NCBI GenBank assembly: GCA_019359035.1
Contig: JAHHIC010000037.1
Coordinates: 1-64,000, forward strand
Direction of reading: 5' to 3'
Source: Scytonematopsis contorta HA4267-MV1
GTDB taxonomy: Bacteria; Cyanobacteriota; Cyanobacteriia; Cyanobacteriales; Nostocaceae
Length of the DNA: 64,000 nucleotides
The notes below the pieces were generated by a model. The model had not been told where the DNA came from and ran no database searches. It was given only the letters and a program-made list of their open reading frames with translations. Positions 46,352 to 54,178 of the stretch are shown one piece after another; the first letter of the stretch is position 1, and every line of letters starts with the position of its first letter. Both the position numbers and the translations under genes were made by a program.

Positions 46352-46445
46352 ACCTAATTCACTTTTGAGCTTAACCTAGTATTATTGGAATAATACTGCT
46401 CTTTGGAATAAAAGTGCTTGGGAATAATAAATAATTTGCATTTTC

Positions 46446-46555
46446 ACACAAGGTGGACACAGTGGAGACGTGGAGACATGGACACAGTGGAGACGTGGAG
46501 ACAGTGGAGACGTGGAGACGTGGAGACGTAGAGACGTTACATGTAACGTCTCTAC
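46446..46555. repeat. ggagacgt short repeats and a 28-bp palindrome
   Basis: Many copies of tggagacgtggagac-like units, then at 46528-46555 a perfect 28-bp palindrome with outer arms gtagagac/gtctctac and inner gttaca/tgtaac. Confidence 0.88.
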
Positions 46556-46560
46556 ATTTG

Positions 46561-47178
46561 CTAGCGACGAAACACAAATAAATTACCTGTTGCACCCCGT
46601 CCTATCCGAATATCTTCATCCAAATAAGAAGTTGTCCACAAAGCCTCATTTCTTAGAAACTCTAGTATGGGAATTTTCAATGCCGGTAAATTCCAAGTAG
46701 ATAAACCAAATAGCTTTGCCGCTTGTACAGAAAATGTACCAAAAATAACTTTGGCAGTCTGTTCATCATCTTCCCAACTCCACACACCATCAGCTTGCAA
46801 TTGCCATTCTCCCAGTAAAAATAATTCAAAAATTGCCGCATTTGTGGTGTTTATTTTTCTCTCACCACTTACAGATACAGACAAATTTTGCCACACTCGT
46901 TGAATTCCTATCCCTCCCTCGATTTCTGGTAGTGATGCCAAAGGACGGGTGATAACTGTTCCCCTAGAAGCATATATCAGTTCCCAATCACCAAATATTT
47001 TGGGCAAATTATCGTTACTTAAAGGCTGGGGAGTCGGATTTAAACTTTCTAACTGTCGCACAATTTCATCTATTTCTTCTTCTTTTGATGGAAATATTGC
47101 TTTTTGCAATCCTAGTTTCTCTACTTGTTGCAGCAGTTCAGCTTTCAACTTAAGTCTCTCTGTGTCATCTCCGACCAT
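46561..47178 (-). CDS. PAP/fibrillin-family protein
   Basis: About 205 residues from the ATG at 47178 (MVGDDTERLKLKAELL); a longer frame with an earlier start to 47349 adds residues unlike the family. Family blocks: LNPTPQPL, FGDWELIYASRGTVITRPL, GGIGIQRVWQNL, FGTFSVQAAKLFG and the conserved end YLDEDIRIGRGATGNLFVF. Fibrillins bind lipids in plastoglobules and thylakoids of plants and cyanobacteria and are linked to photoprotection. Chloroplast-type length, intact. Confidence 0.88.
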   Translation of the reverse strand: MVGDDTERLKLKAELLQQVEKLGLQKAIFPSKEEEIDEIVRQLESLNPTPQPLSNDNLPKIFGDWELIYASRGTVITRPLASLPEIEGGIGIQRVWQNLSVSVSGERKINTTNAAIFELFLLGEWQLQADGVWSWEDDEQTAKVIFGTFSVQAAKLFGLSTWNLPALKIPILEFLRNEALWTTSYLDEDIRIGRGATGNLFVFRR

Positions 47179-47928
47179 TTTTTTTATCCTACTTTCATTA
47201 ATTACCGCATTGGAGCCTAAATTTAACCGACAACAGAAAAGAGAACTGTTTTGTGATTTATCATATTTGTACCACTTTGATAGCAAATCTAAATATTTTG
47301 TTAATAAATTTATCGTTGCCGGGAATAAATACCTACCGTTAAAACTCAAAAACCCAGCCGTAATGACTGGGTTTGAGTTGGGGTAAGTCCCCGCTTTTTC
47401 GTTATAGTAAGTTCAGCTATATTTGCTTGTCTGAGAATAACTACAATCGAGCATTGAGCGATTTCGGAAAATTTGAAAATATTTTTTACTTTATCCTCCT
47501 CACGTAACACTACCCCCAACACCCTCCCTCTCACCCTGGAAGGCTGGCAATACTGCTCGGTTAAGAGATTTTGTAGGTTGGGTTGAGGCTTTGCGAAACC
47601 CAACAATGGCTGCAGATGTTGGGTTTCGTTCCTCAACCCAACCTACGATTATTCGTATTTTCAAGCTTAACCGAGCAGTATTGGGAAGGCTGGGGGAGAT
47701 TTTGAGAGTCACGTATTTATTTAATATTTTTGCCACTACAAGAACGAAACACTCATAAAACAGCTGGAGTGGTAGTAATAAGTAGATAGAATACTGTGAA
47801 TCATGCCGATTAGTGGAATTTGCCGCTAGTCAGAGATTCATATTCTGCACTCGGTAATGCGTGTGTCTAAATAATGACTACGTACTTATTGTGGAAAACA
47901 AAAGTTAAAGTAGAAACAAGAAGTCAGT
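47179..47928. other. 750-bp gene-free region holding a MITE
   Basis: It contains the 136-bp MITE at 47548-47683 inserted in a ccctccctctcaccc-type repeat. A short hairpin near 47365 (acccagccgtaatgactgggt) could be a terminator. The rest shows no supported gene. It probably holds the promoter of the downstream CHAT cluster. Confidence 0.55.
47548..47683. mobile_element. 136-bp MITE with 18-bp perfect inverted ends and 10-bp target duplication
   Basis: Ends caatactgctcggttaag (47548-47565) and cttaaccgagcagtattg (47666-47683) are exact inverted repeats. Outside both lies the direct repeat ggaaggctgg (47538-47547 and 47684-47693). Inside is a second long hairpin: gtaggttgggttgagg with gaaacccaaca on one arm and the complement on the other, a repeat common in cyanobacteria. 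No coding capacity. Confidence 0.92.
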
Positions 47929-48345
47929 ATGTCACACAACATACCTATACTCCCCAGTCGTCAAAATATTTTTGATAAATTTTGCACGTGTATAACTATA
48001 GAGAGTAATCACAATTATTCATTGATAAGGTGGAAGACTGAGAGCAATTTAAAAAAAAATTTAGATTTATATATAAGTAAAAATCAAAATTTTGCATCGC
48101 TATTTAACTGTGAAGATAAAAGTGGCGAAATAGTAAAGTTTTGGATGGATATGGCACTATATAATCTACCATTAAAAGAAGAATGGGAACCAGAAAACCG
48201 TGTCCAAAAAGCATGGGAACATTTAACGCTCTATTGCGAGGAAAGTTGCTATTGGGCTGCATTTCAAGTTTGGAAAAATGATAAATCCAAGTCATGGGAA
48301 GAATATATTTTTATTTGCAGATGTTTTATATACGAACTAAATTAG
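47929..48345 (+). CDS. sigma-70-like factor, N-terminal part (ends at amber codon)
   Basis: A 138-residue frame beginning MSHNIPILPSRQ with a helical region (ENRVQKAWEHLTLYCEESCY, WAAFQVW) like the start of sigma-70-like proteins that precede DUF1822/CHAT genes in cyanobacteria. It ends with a TAG at 48343. The next nine bases (FQE) lead in the same frame into the downstream part, so both are one gene split by a single stop. It is the first gene of the cluster. Confidence 0.7.
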   Translation: MSHNIPILPSRQNIFDKFCTCITIESNHNYSLIRWKTESNLKKNLDLYISKNQNFASLFNCEDKSGEIVKFWMDMALYNLPLKEEWEPENRVQKAWEHLTLYCEESCYWAAFQVWKNDKSKSWEEYIFICRCFIYELN

Positions 48346-48354
48346 TTTCAAGAA

Positions 48355-49548
48355 GTGTTAACTAAATATAATTTTACAAGTTATTCTTTAGTTACTTATA
48401 TAAAAAAAGTGTTAATAAATGTAATTAAAAAAAGGGGATTTGTTGCAAAGTATTCTAAATGGCGGTTATTACAACAGAAGAGCGATAAGGAATTAAGAGA
48501 AGCACTTATTAGAGATGGGAGAGAACAAGCTGAAATATGCAGAATGTTTTTTGCTAGAAAATATTTTAAACAAGTTTATCAAATAAATAAAATTCAGAAT
48601 CCTCATAAACATATTGGAGAAAAATGGCAAGAACCTGATAACAATGATTTTGCAGAAGCGGCAAAATTTTATAATACAGAAAAGTTACTTGATAATGCAC
48701 CACATGAAGTTTTTATTGGTGCAAATATTACGGGTGACAAACTTAAATTATGGATGGAAATTTGTATTGCTGCTTTACTGAAATATCCCAATTCGATTAC
48801 ACCGTCTTTTTCGCTGGAAACATTACAAGAACAAGGTTACACAGTCGATACAGAAAATAATTTTTTATCTACTCCTTATGAATTAGAGGACTCTTTTGAT
48901 AAACAGGGTGGGTTGTTAGATAAAATAGAACCAGCTTTACAAGAAGAATTTTTTCAACTTAAACCAGAACAGCAAAAACTACTACTTATTTACTATGGTT
49001 TAGAACTTAAGCAATCACAAATAGCAGAGCGATATCAAGTTACTCAAGGAGCTATTGCACGTCGCTTGCAAACAATAGAAATAAGATTTTTAAAAGTTAT
49101 ATTGCAGCTTAGTCAACCTTCTCATTGGGTGACACGGTATGTATCGAGGTGGTTAGTGAGCAATTATTCATCTCCACATCACTTTGATTTCATTCATGTT
49201 GCTTTAGTTAATGGAATTAAAAAACTTGAAACACAAGAGCAAGAAATACTACGATTGATTTATGGCGAAAAAATGGATGAAACAATAACTGCTAATTACC
49301 TACAAATTGACCAATTAGAACTTATTGATAAATTGAGAAAAATCATATCAAAATTAGAATTTTATTTAATAGAAATAGTTGATGAACTCATTCGTAAATA
49401 TTTACGTCTTTGGTTGTCAAATACATTTCCGAAAATGATTAAAGATACTTGTTGTAAATTAGGTATTTTAACTAATGACATAACATCTTCTGAAACAATA
49501 GATTTTATATTAAATAAATCCTTAGAAGAATTACAAGCTACTAAATAA
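48355..49548 (+). CDS. sigma-70-like factor, C-terminal part
   Basis: A 397-residue frame from a GTG at 48355, in register with the fragment above. Region-4-like HTH: LKPEQQKLLLIYYGLELKQ, SQIAERYQVTQGAIARRLQ (about 219-250). A second HTH-like stretch is LETQEQEILRLIYGEKMDE. Core-binding-like helices are at about 35-110. These proteins are annotated as sigma-70 family and are found just upstream of DUF1822. It may be a non-standard regulator and not a promoter-binding sigma factor. If the amber codon is not suppressed, only this part (or none) is made. Confidence 0.72.
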   Translation: MLTKYNFTSYSLVTYIKKVLINVIKKRGFVAKYSKWRLLQQKSDKELREALIRDGREQAEICRMFFARKYFKQVYQINKIQNPHKHIGEKWQEPDNNDFAEAAKFYNTEKLLDNAPHEVFIGANITGDKLKLWMEICIAALLKYPNSITPSFSLETLQEQGYTVDTENNFLSTPYELEDSFDKQGGLLDKIEPALQEEFFQLKPEQQKLLLIYYGLELKQSQIAERYQVTQGAIARRLQTIEIRFLKVILQLSQPSHWVTRYVSRWLVSNYSSPHHFDFIHVALVNGIKKLETQEQEILRLIYGEKMDETITANYLQIDQLELIDKLRKIISKLEFYLIEIVDELIRKYLRLWLSNTFPKMIKDTCCKLGILTNDITSSETIDFILNKSLEELQATK

Positions 49549-49561
49549 TTAGGTGAGTTTT

Positions 49562-50830
49562 ATGTTTTATTTAAATGAAATAAACGTGAATTTGAGAAAA
49601 AATATGTATTTAGACATTCCAGCAATCGAACAAAATAAGGCTTGGGAAAATTCTCGAAATCAATCCAATACAATTGCTCGCTATAATTCATATTTAAATC
49701 AAATATGCTTGTATGTTTTTATCGATTGGTTAAGAGATTGGTTTTCTGGAAAATCAGAAATAATTCCTTCAACTTATCCCAGTCAAGATATTTTACCTAG
49801 TATATGGGAAGTAGTAAATGGTGCTGCTATAGCTGTAGGAGAAAAACGCATTATATTAATTCCCACAGAAACTAGTAATTTAGAAGAACTATGCATACCC
49901 CAAGAGTGGGTAGATATTCCAAGCTTTGTGGGTGATTTTTACTTAGCTATTCAGGTAAATTTAGGTGCGGATATAGAGGAAAATTGGGTAAATTTATGTG
50001 GTTTTACGACTCATTCCCAAATTAAAAAAGCAGGTAAATATAACTCTAAAGAGCGTAGTTATATTTTACCAGTACAAGATTTAACTAATAGCATTACAGT
50101 CATGCTTTTGAGCATGGAATTAGATATACGAGAAAAAATTAATGAATTACCGAATTTAACTGCAATTGAAGTTCAACAGCTATTAGATATTTTAGGAGAT
50201 AAGTCTATTTATTCGCCACGACTACGAGTTGATATTCCATTTGAAAAATGGGGGGCAATATTAGATAATAGTGAATGGCGACAGATGTTATACCAACGAC
50301 GAGTAAATAATTGTGTTGAAGAACATAGTAAACCATTTATCAATAATTTAAGTAATTGGTTTCAAAATATTTTTGACACAGGTTGGCAATCTCTCGACAA
50401 AGTTTTAAATACAGAATCGGAAAATCTTGCTTTCGCATTTAGACAACCAGACTTAGCATCTAAGGGAGCAGTTAAAGGTATATCAGTTACAGGAGTAAAA
50501 GTAATTGATATGGGAATGCAATTGGGAAATCAATCTGTAGCACTTTTAGTAGGTTTGACAGTTGAAGATAAACAAAAAGTAGGTATCAGGGTTCAGTTAC
50601 ATCCAGCTAACGGACAAATACATTTACCTAGTGGTGTAAAACTAGGATTAATTTCGCAGTCAGGAAACAATGTTCAAGAATTTGTGTCTAGAACTCAAGA
50701 TAACTTTCTACAATTAAAACGCTTTACTTGTTTAAGAGGTAAAAGTTTTAAAGTTAGAGTATCAATTGATGATTTTAGTATCACAGAAGATTTTTTAATT
50801 GAACCAATGGTAACGGATATCGATGAGTAA
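49562..50830 (+). CDS. DUF1822 family protein
   Basis: About 422 residues from the ATG at 49562, which follows the ribosome site aggtgag; a GTG at 49553 is also in frame. DUF1822 blocks: IPAIEQNKAWENSR, YLNQICLYVFIDWL, WEVVNGAAIAVGEKRIIL, IPQEWVDIPSFVGDFYLAIQ and RSYILPVQDL. The C-terminal half is beta-rich (VALLVGLTVEDKQKVGIRVQ, QLHPANGQIHLP). The function is unknown, but it almost always sits between this sigma-like gene and a CHAT gene. It is intact and overlaps the CHAT gene by 8 bp, which implies coupled translation. Confidence 0.9.
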   Translation: MFYLNEINVNLRKNMYLDIPAIEQNKAWENSRNQSNTIARYNSYLNQICLYVFIDWLRDWFSGKSEIIPSTYPSQDILPSIWEVVNGAAIAVGEKRIILIPTETSNLEELCIPQEWVDIPSFVGDFYLAIQVNLGADIEENWVNLCGFTTHSQIKKAGKYNSKERSYILPVQDLTNSITVMLLSMELDIREKINELPNLTAIEVQQLLDILGDKSIYSPRLRVDIPFEKWGAILDNSEWRQMLYQRRVNNCVEEHSKPFINNLSNWFQNIFDTGWQSLDKVLNTESENLAFAFRQPDLASKGAVKGISVTGVKVIDMGMQLGNQSVALLVGLTVEDKQKVGIRVQLHPANGQIHLPSGVKLGLISQSGNNVQEFVSRTQDNFLQLKRFTCLRGKSFKVRVSIDDFSITEDFLIEPMVTDIDE

Positions 50831-52088
50831 GCTAATTATCTTGAGCTTAGGGAAAGGAACTCTAGAAGGAGGTTTTCCTTTTGTAACGGTTCAGTTACAA
50901 GAAGAAAGTAATAACGGATGGAGACAGTTTCAAGGTAGTTTACCACCTGAACCAAAAATTATTGACCTTTATCGTCGTTGGCAATTACTTTACGATTTAC
51001 TGTATGAAGCTCGTTCAGTTAATATCGGTTTACGTCAACCTGAAAATTATAAGGGGGTTGATGATGATGGTATTGATGTCGATGAATCTGATGTGACTCA
51101 CGTTTCTGGTGCTGATTTTGATGAGGTTTGCAACGAGCTACAAATTAGTATTAATAACTGCTTGGAATGTAAAAGTTTTCGGACAATAGAATCCCAACTC
51201 CGAACTCAATTAGTAAAAACTGATGAAATTCGTTTCATTATCCAAACAGAAGATTACTACCTGAGAAAATTACCGTGGCATGTTTGGAGCTTTTTTCGAG
51301 ATTATTCTTTGGCTGAAATCGCCTTGAGTCCTATAGAGTTTCAACTGGAAAATAAAATAGATTCGTCTCCGAGACAAATACGTATTTTAGCAGTTTTAGG
51401 AAATAGCAAGGGGATTAATATTGATGCTGATAAGCAAGTTTTACAAAAATTACCAGACAATCCAGAAATTGTATTTTTAGTAGAACCAAATCGTCAGGAA
51501 CTTGATGCGCGATTGTGGGATAAGCAGGGATGGGATATATTATTTTTTGCTGGACATAGTTCGAGTAAAGCTAATGGTAATAATGGTTATCTTTACATAA
51601 ATCAAACTGAAAGTTTAACTATTTTACAGTTAAAAAACTCTCTCCAAAAAGCCATTGAACGCGGCTTGAAATTAGCTATATTTAATTCCTGTGATGGTTT
51701 GGGGCTAGCACGACAACTTGATGATTTACATATTCCTCAAATAATTGTCATGCGTGAACCCGTACCAGATAGAGTAGCACAAGAGTTTCTCAAACGTTTT
51801 TTGCAGGAATTTGCACATGGTGAGTCATTTTATTTAGCTGTACGACAAGCGAGGGAACAGTTACAAGGTTTAGAAACTGAATTTCCTGGTGCAAGTTGGC
51901 TACCTGTAATTTGTCAAAATCCTGCACATGCTCCTTTGAGTTGGGCACAAATGTACAATAATTCAGGAATATTGCGTAGTGCGTTCGCGCAGCGTGCCGC
52001 AAGCCGAAGCGGCACGCTGCGCGAACGCACTACTTTTGCAAAATTGGGATGCTCCCACACAACCCGAAAGCAAAATTTAGACCCGTAG
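50823..52088 (+). CDS. CHAT-domain (caspase-like) protein, cut from its CHASE2 part
   Basis: A 421-residue frame. N-terminal beta domain (LSLGKGTLEGGFPFVTVQLQ), a helical spacer with an acidic stretch (DDDGIDVDESD), then CHAT: IRILAVLGNSKGINID, DILFFAGHSSSK (catalytic His, about 245), LKLAIFNSCDGLGLARQL (catalytic Cys, about 288), WLPVICQNP. CHAT proteases are relatives of caspases and separases. Homologues run on into CHASE2. Here real homology ends near 51975; the last about 38 residues come from a 58-bp palindrome and a shifted frame. The protease domain itself is complete. Confidence 0.88.
   Translation: MSKLIILSLGKGTLEGGFPFVTVQLQEESNNGWRQFQGSLPPEPKIIDLYRRWQLLYDLLYEARSVNIGLRQPENYKGVDDDGIDVDESDVTHVSGADFDEVCNELQISINNCLECKSFRTIESQLRTQLVKTDEIRFIIQTEDYYLRKLPWHVWSFFRDYSLAEIALSPIEFQLENKIDSSPRQIRILAVLGNSKGINIDADKQVLQKLPDNPEIVFLVEPNRQELDARLWDKQGWDILFFAGHSSSKANGNNGYLYINQTESLTILQLKNSLQKAIERGLKLAIFNSCDGLGLARQLDDLHIPQIIVMREPVPDRVAQEFLKRFLQEFAHGESFYLAVRQAREQLQGLETEFPGASWLPVICQNPAHAPLSWAQMYNNSGILRSAFAQRAASRSGTLRERTTFAKLGCSHTTRKQNLDP
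51976..52033. repeat. 58-bp palindrome (25-bp arms) splitting CHAT from CHASE2
   Basis: Left arm 51976-52000 and right arm 52009-52033 are exact inverted copies (gtagtgcgttcgcgcagcg...), with an 8-nt loop aagccgaa. It is GC-rich, unlike its surroundings. Its length is 58 bp, not a multiple of three, and the reading frame changes across it. Confidence 0.93.
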
Positions 52089-53299
52089 CTTTATTAATAA
52101 GTATTGCTGCTACATTTCTAGTATCTGGTATTCGCAATCAGGGTATGTTGCAGCATGGAGAATTACAAATATATGACCAAATGATACGACTTAGAAATGA
52201 TGAGAATATTGACTCACGTTTATTAATTATAGAAGTTACTGAAGAAGATTTACAGTACCAAAATCAACTAGGCTTCGTTCGTCAAGGTTCCTTATCAGAT
52301 GAAGCGCTTGCTCAAATTGTTGCTCGGATAGAACCTTTAAAGCCGAGTGTAATTGGTTTAGATATTTATCGTGATTTTCCTACTAAAAAATTAAAAACAA
52401 ATCTAGCTGATATTTTAAGTACAAACGATAATTTTTTTGCGATTTGTAAACATAACGACCCTTTAGTTAAACATCCGGGTACTGCTCCACCAAACGAAGT
52501 GCCAAACGAACGTCTTGGATTTAGTGATGTTATCGCAGATGGTGACGGAGTATTGCGTCGATATGTGTTTCAAATGACGGCTAATATTAATTCTCCCTGT
52601 CCCACAGAAACTTCTTTTAGCTTTCAACTGGCTTTGCATTATTTGCACAAAAAAGGTTTGAAAGTTATACCGGAAATTACAAAAGATGGTAATGTCCAAA
52701 TCGATAAAGTCACTATCCCAATTATTACAAGTGATTGGGGTGGATATCAAAATTTGGAGGATAAAGGTTACCAAATGATGCTTAATTATCGCTCTCGTAA
52801 TATAGCTGAAAAAGTAACATTAAGTGAAGTTTTACAAGGTAAATTGAAGTCTGATTCGGTGAAAAATAAGATTGTACTAATTGGTACAACAGCCCCCACT
52901 TATAAAGATGAATTATACACGCCCTATAGCTTGAATCGTCAACCAGACCAAGCAATGCACGGAGTTGTTGTGCAAGCGCAAATGGTCAGTCAAATAACTA
53001 GTGCTGTTTTAGACAAACAACCACTGATAAGAGTTTGGTCTAATTGGCTGGGAACAATTTGGATTGCAGGTTGGTCTTTTATTGCTGGTGGTATTGCTCT
53101 GTATTGTAGAAAACCTGTTGTCCTAGTTTTATTGACAGTCTTGACAATTTTGATATCGTCGGTAAGTAGTTTTTGCTTTTTTGTAATACAAAGTACTTGG
53201 ATACCGATAATTCCTGTAGGCTTGGTGATTGTAATTGTTGTGGTTGCAGTAGCAACCTCTAAAAATTTTCAACTTAAAAGTTTTTGGGCTAGGCTATGA
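52049..53299 (+). CDS. CHASE2 sensor protein
   Basis: A 416-residue frame. One N-terminal membrane helix (VALLISIAATFLVSGI) leads into an extracytoplasmic CHASE2 domain: LLQIYDQM-like ELQIYDQMIRLR, LLIIEVTEEDLQYQ, VIGLDIYRDFP, LGFSDVIADGDGVLRR and KNKIVLIGTTAPTYKDE. Three C-terminal helices follow. CHASE2 domains sense unknown extracellular or periplasmic cues. In relatives this is the C-terminal half of a CHAT-CHASE2 fusion; here the frames overlap by 40 bp and the start ATG at 52049 has no clear ribosome site. It could be made by re-initiation. The stop overlaps the next start as ATGA. Confidence 0.85.
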   Translation: MLPHNPKAKFRPVALLISIAATFLVSGIRNQGMLQHGELQIYDQMIRLRNDENIDSRLLIIEVTEEDLQYQNQLGFVRQGSLSDEALAQIVARIEPLKPSVIGLDIYRDFPTKKLKTNLADILSTNDNFFAICKHNDPLVKHPGTAPPNEVPNERLGFSDVIADGDGVLRRYVFQMTANINSPCPTETSFSFQLALHYLHKKGLKVIPEITKDGNVQIDKVTIPIITSDWGGYQNLEDKGYQMMLNYRSRNIAEKVTLSEVLQGKLKSDSVKNKIVLIGTTAPTYKDELYTPYSLNRQPDQAMHGVVVQAQMVSQITSAVLDKQPLIRVWSNWLGTIWIAGWSFIAGGIALYCRKPVVLVLLTVLTILISSVSSFCFFVIQSTWIPIIPVGLVIVIVVVAVATSKNFQLKSFWARL

Positions 53300-54071
53300 A
53301 TCTAAAAAAGTGGCGCATTCCATATTTACTTCTACTTTTGGCTAGCGTTTGGGTGCTGCTTTTGGTAAATACAATCAAGGTTGTAGCTCAATCTAATTCT
53401 GTTTCTCAAAGTGGAACAAGACGACCATTATCTGCACCAAGCAGTCGGGAACGAAGAGTTATTAAATTAAAATTTACTTTACCTCCTAAAGGAGCACCTG
53501 GTAAACGAACTGATGCTGGTTCAAGAAATGAGTGTTCTGCAAATAAGCCTCTTACTGCTTTAGTTCCAACGACCAATATTGGATTAACAGTTGCGAAACG
53601 AAACGTCCAACTTTTTGGTTTTATATTCCTTACGAATCTAATTCTTCTGCTTTGGGAAAGTTTCAATTGCTTGATGAAGAAGAGACTGTTGTTTATACAG
53701 CCAGTATTTCAACTAAGGGGATTCCGGGAATTGTTGGTGTTGAGCTTCCTCAACGTTTTTCGGGGTTGGAGATTGGTAAGAGGTATCAGTGGGTTTTATC
53801 GTTTGCTTGTAGCTCAATATCAAGGGAAACTAGTACTTTGGTAAATGGATTTGTTGAACGGGTTGCTGTTACGAAGGAGTTTCGACAAAAGTTGGATGCG
53901 GGGAAAATACTACGTGATAGTCTTCTAGTTTATGGGGAAGAAGGTTTATGGTTTGATTTGTTAAGTGCTTTGATTATGGAGCGTCGTCGTAGTCCTTATG
54001 ATTCGCAGGTTGCTGAAGATTGGTTTGGTTTATTGGGACAAGTTAATTTGTCTGAGTTGAGTGCTTACTAA
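53296..54071 (+). pseudogene. DUF928 protein, frameshifted by a 5-bp duplication
   Basis: The first frame (53296 on) has a membrane or signal helix (YLLLLLASVWVLLLVNTI) and then GAPGKRTDAGSRNEC, ALVPTTNIGLTVAKR, the DUF928 signature. The second frame resumes with PTFWFYIPYES, GKFQLLDEEETVVYTASIS and GLEIGKRYQWVLSFAC to 54071. AAACG occurs twice in a row at 53596-53605; removing one copy gives AKRPTFWFYIPY without a break. So a tandem duplication of five bases breaks the gene. DUF928 proteins are exported and of unknown function. The start overlaps the CHASE2 stop. Confidence 0.88.
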
Positions 54072-54178
54072 GCGTATAATATCAAATAATTAAACCGAAC
54101 CGCCAAGAAGCCAAGAATGCCAAGGGAAGAGGGAAGAGATAAGAAAGAAATTATGTTTTCTATGTAAACAGATTTGAG

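Noticed and set aside
47179-47349. N-terminal extension of the PAP/fibrillin gene
   Set aside because: The extra 57 residues do not look like the family and the ATG at 47178 starts the typical sequence.
51790-52002. Minus-strand frame over the CHAT 3' end
   Set aside because: Antisense of the CHAT domain and of the palindrome; no independent support.
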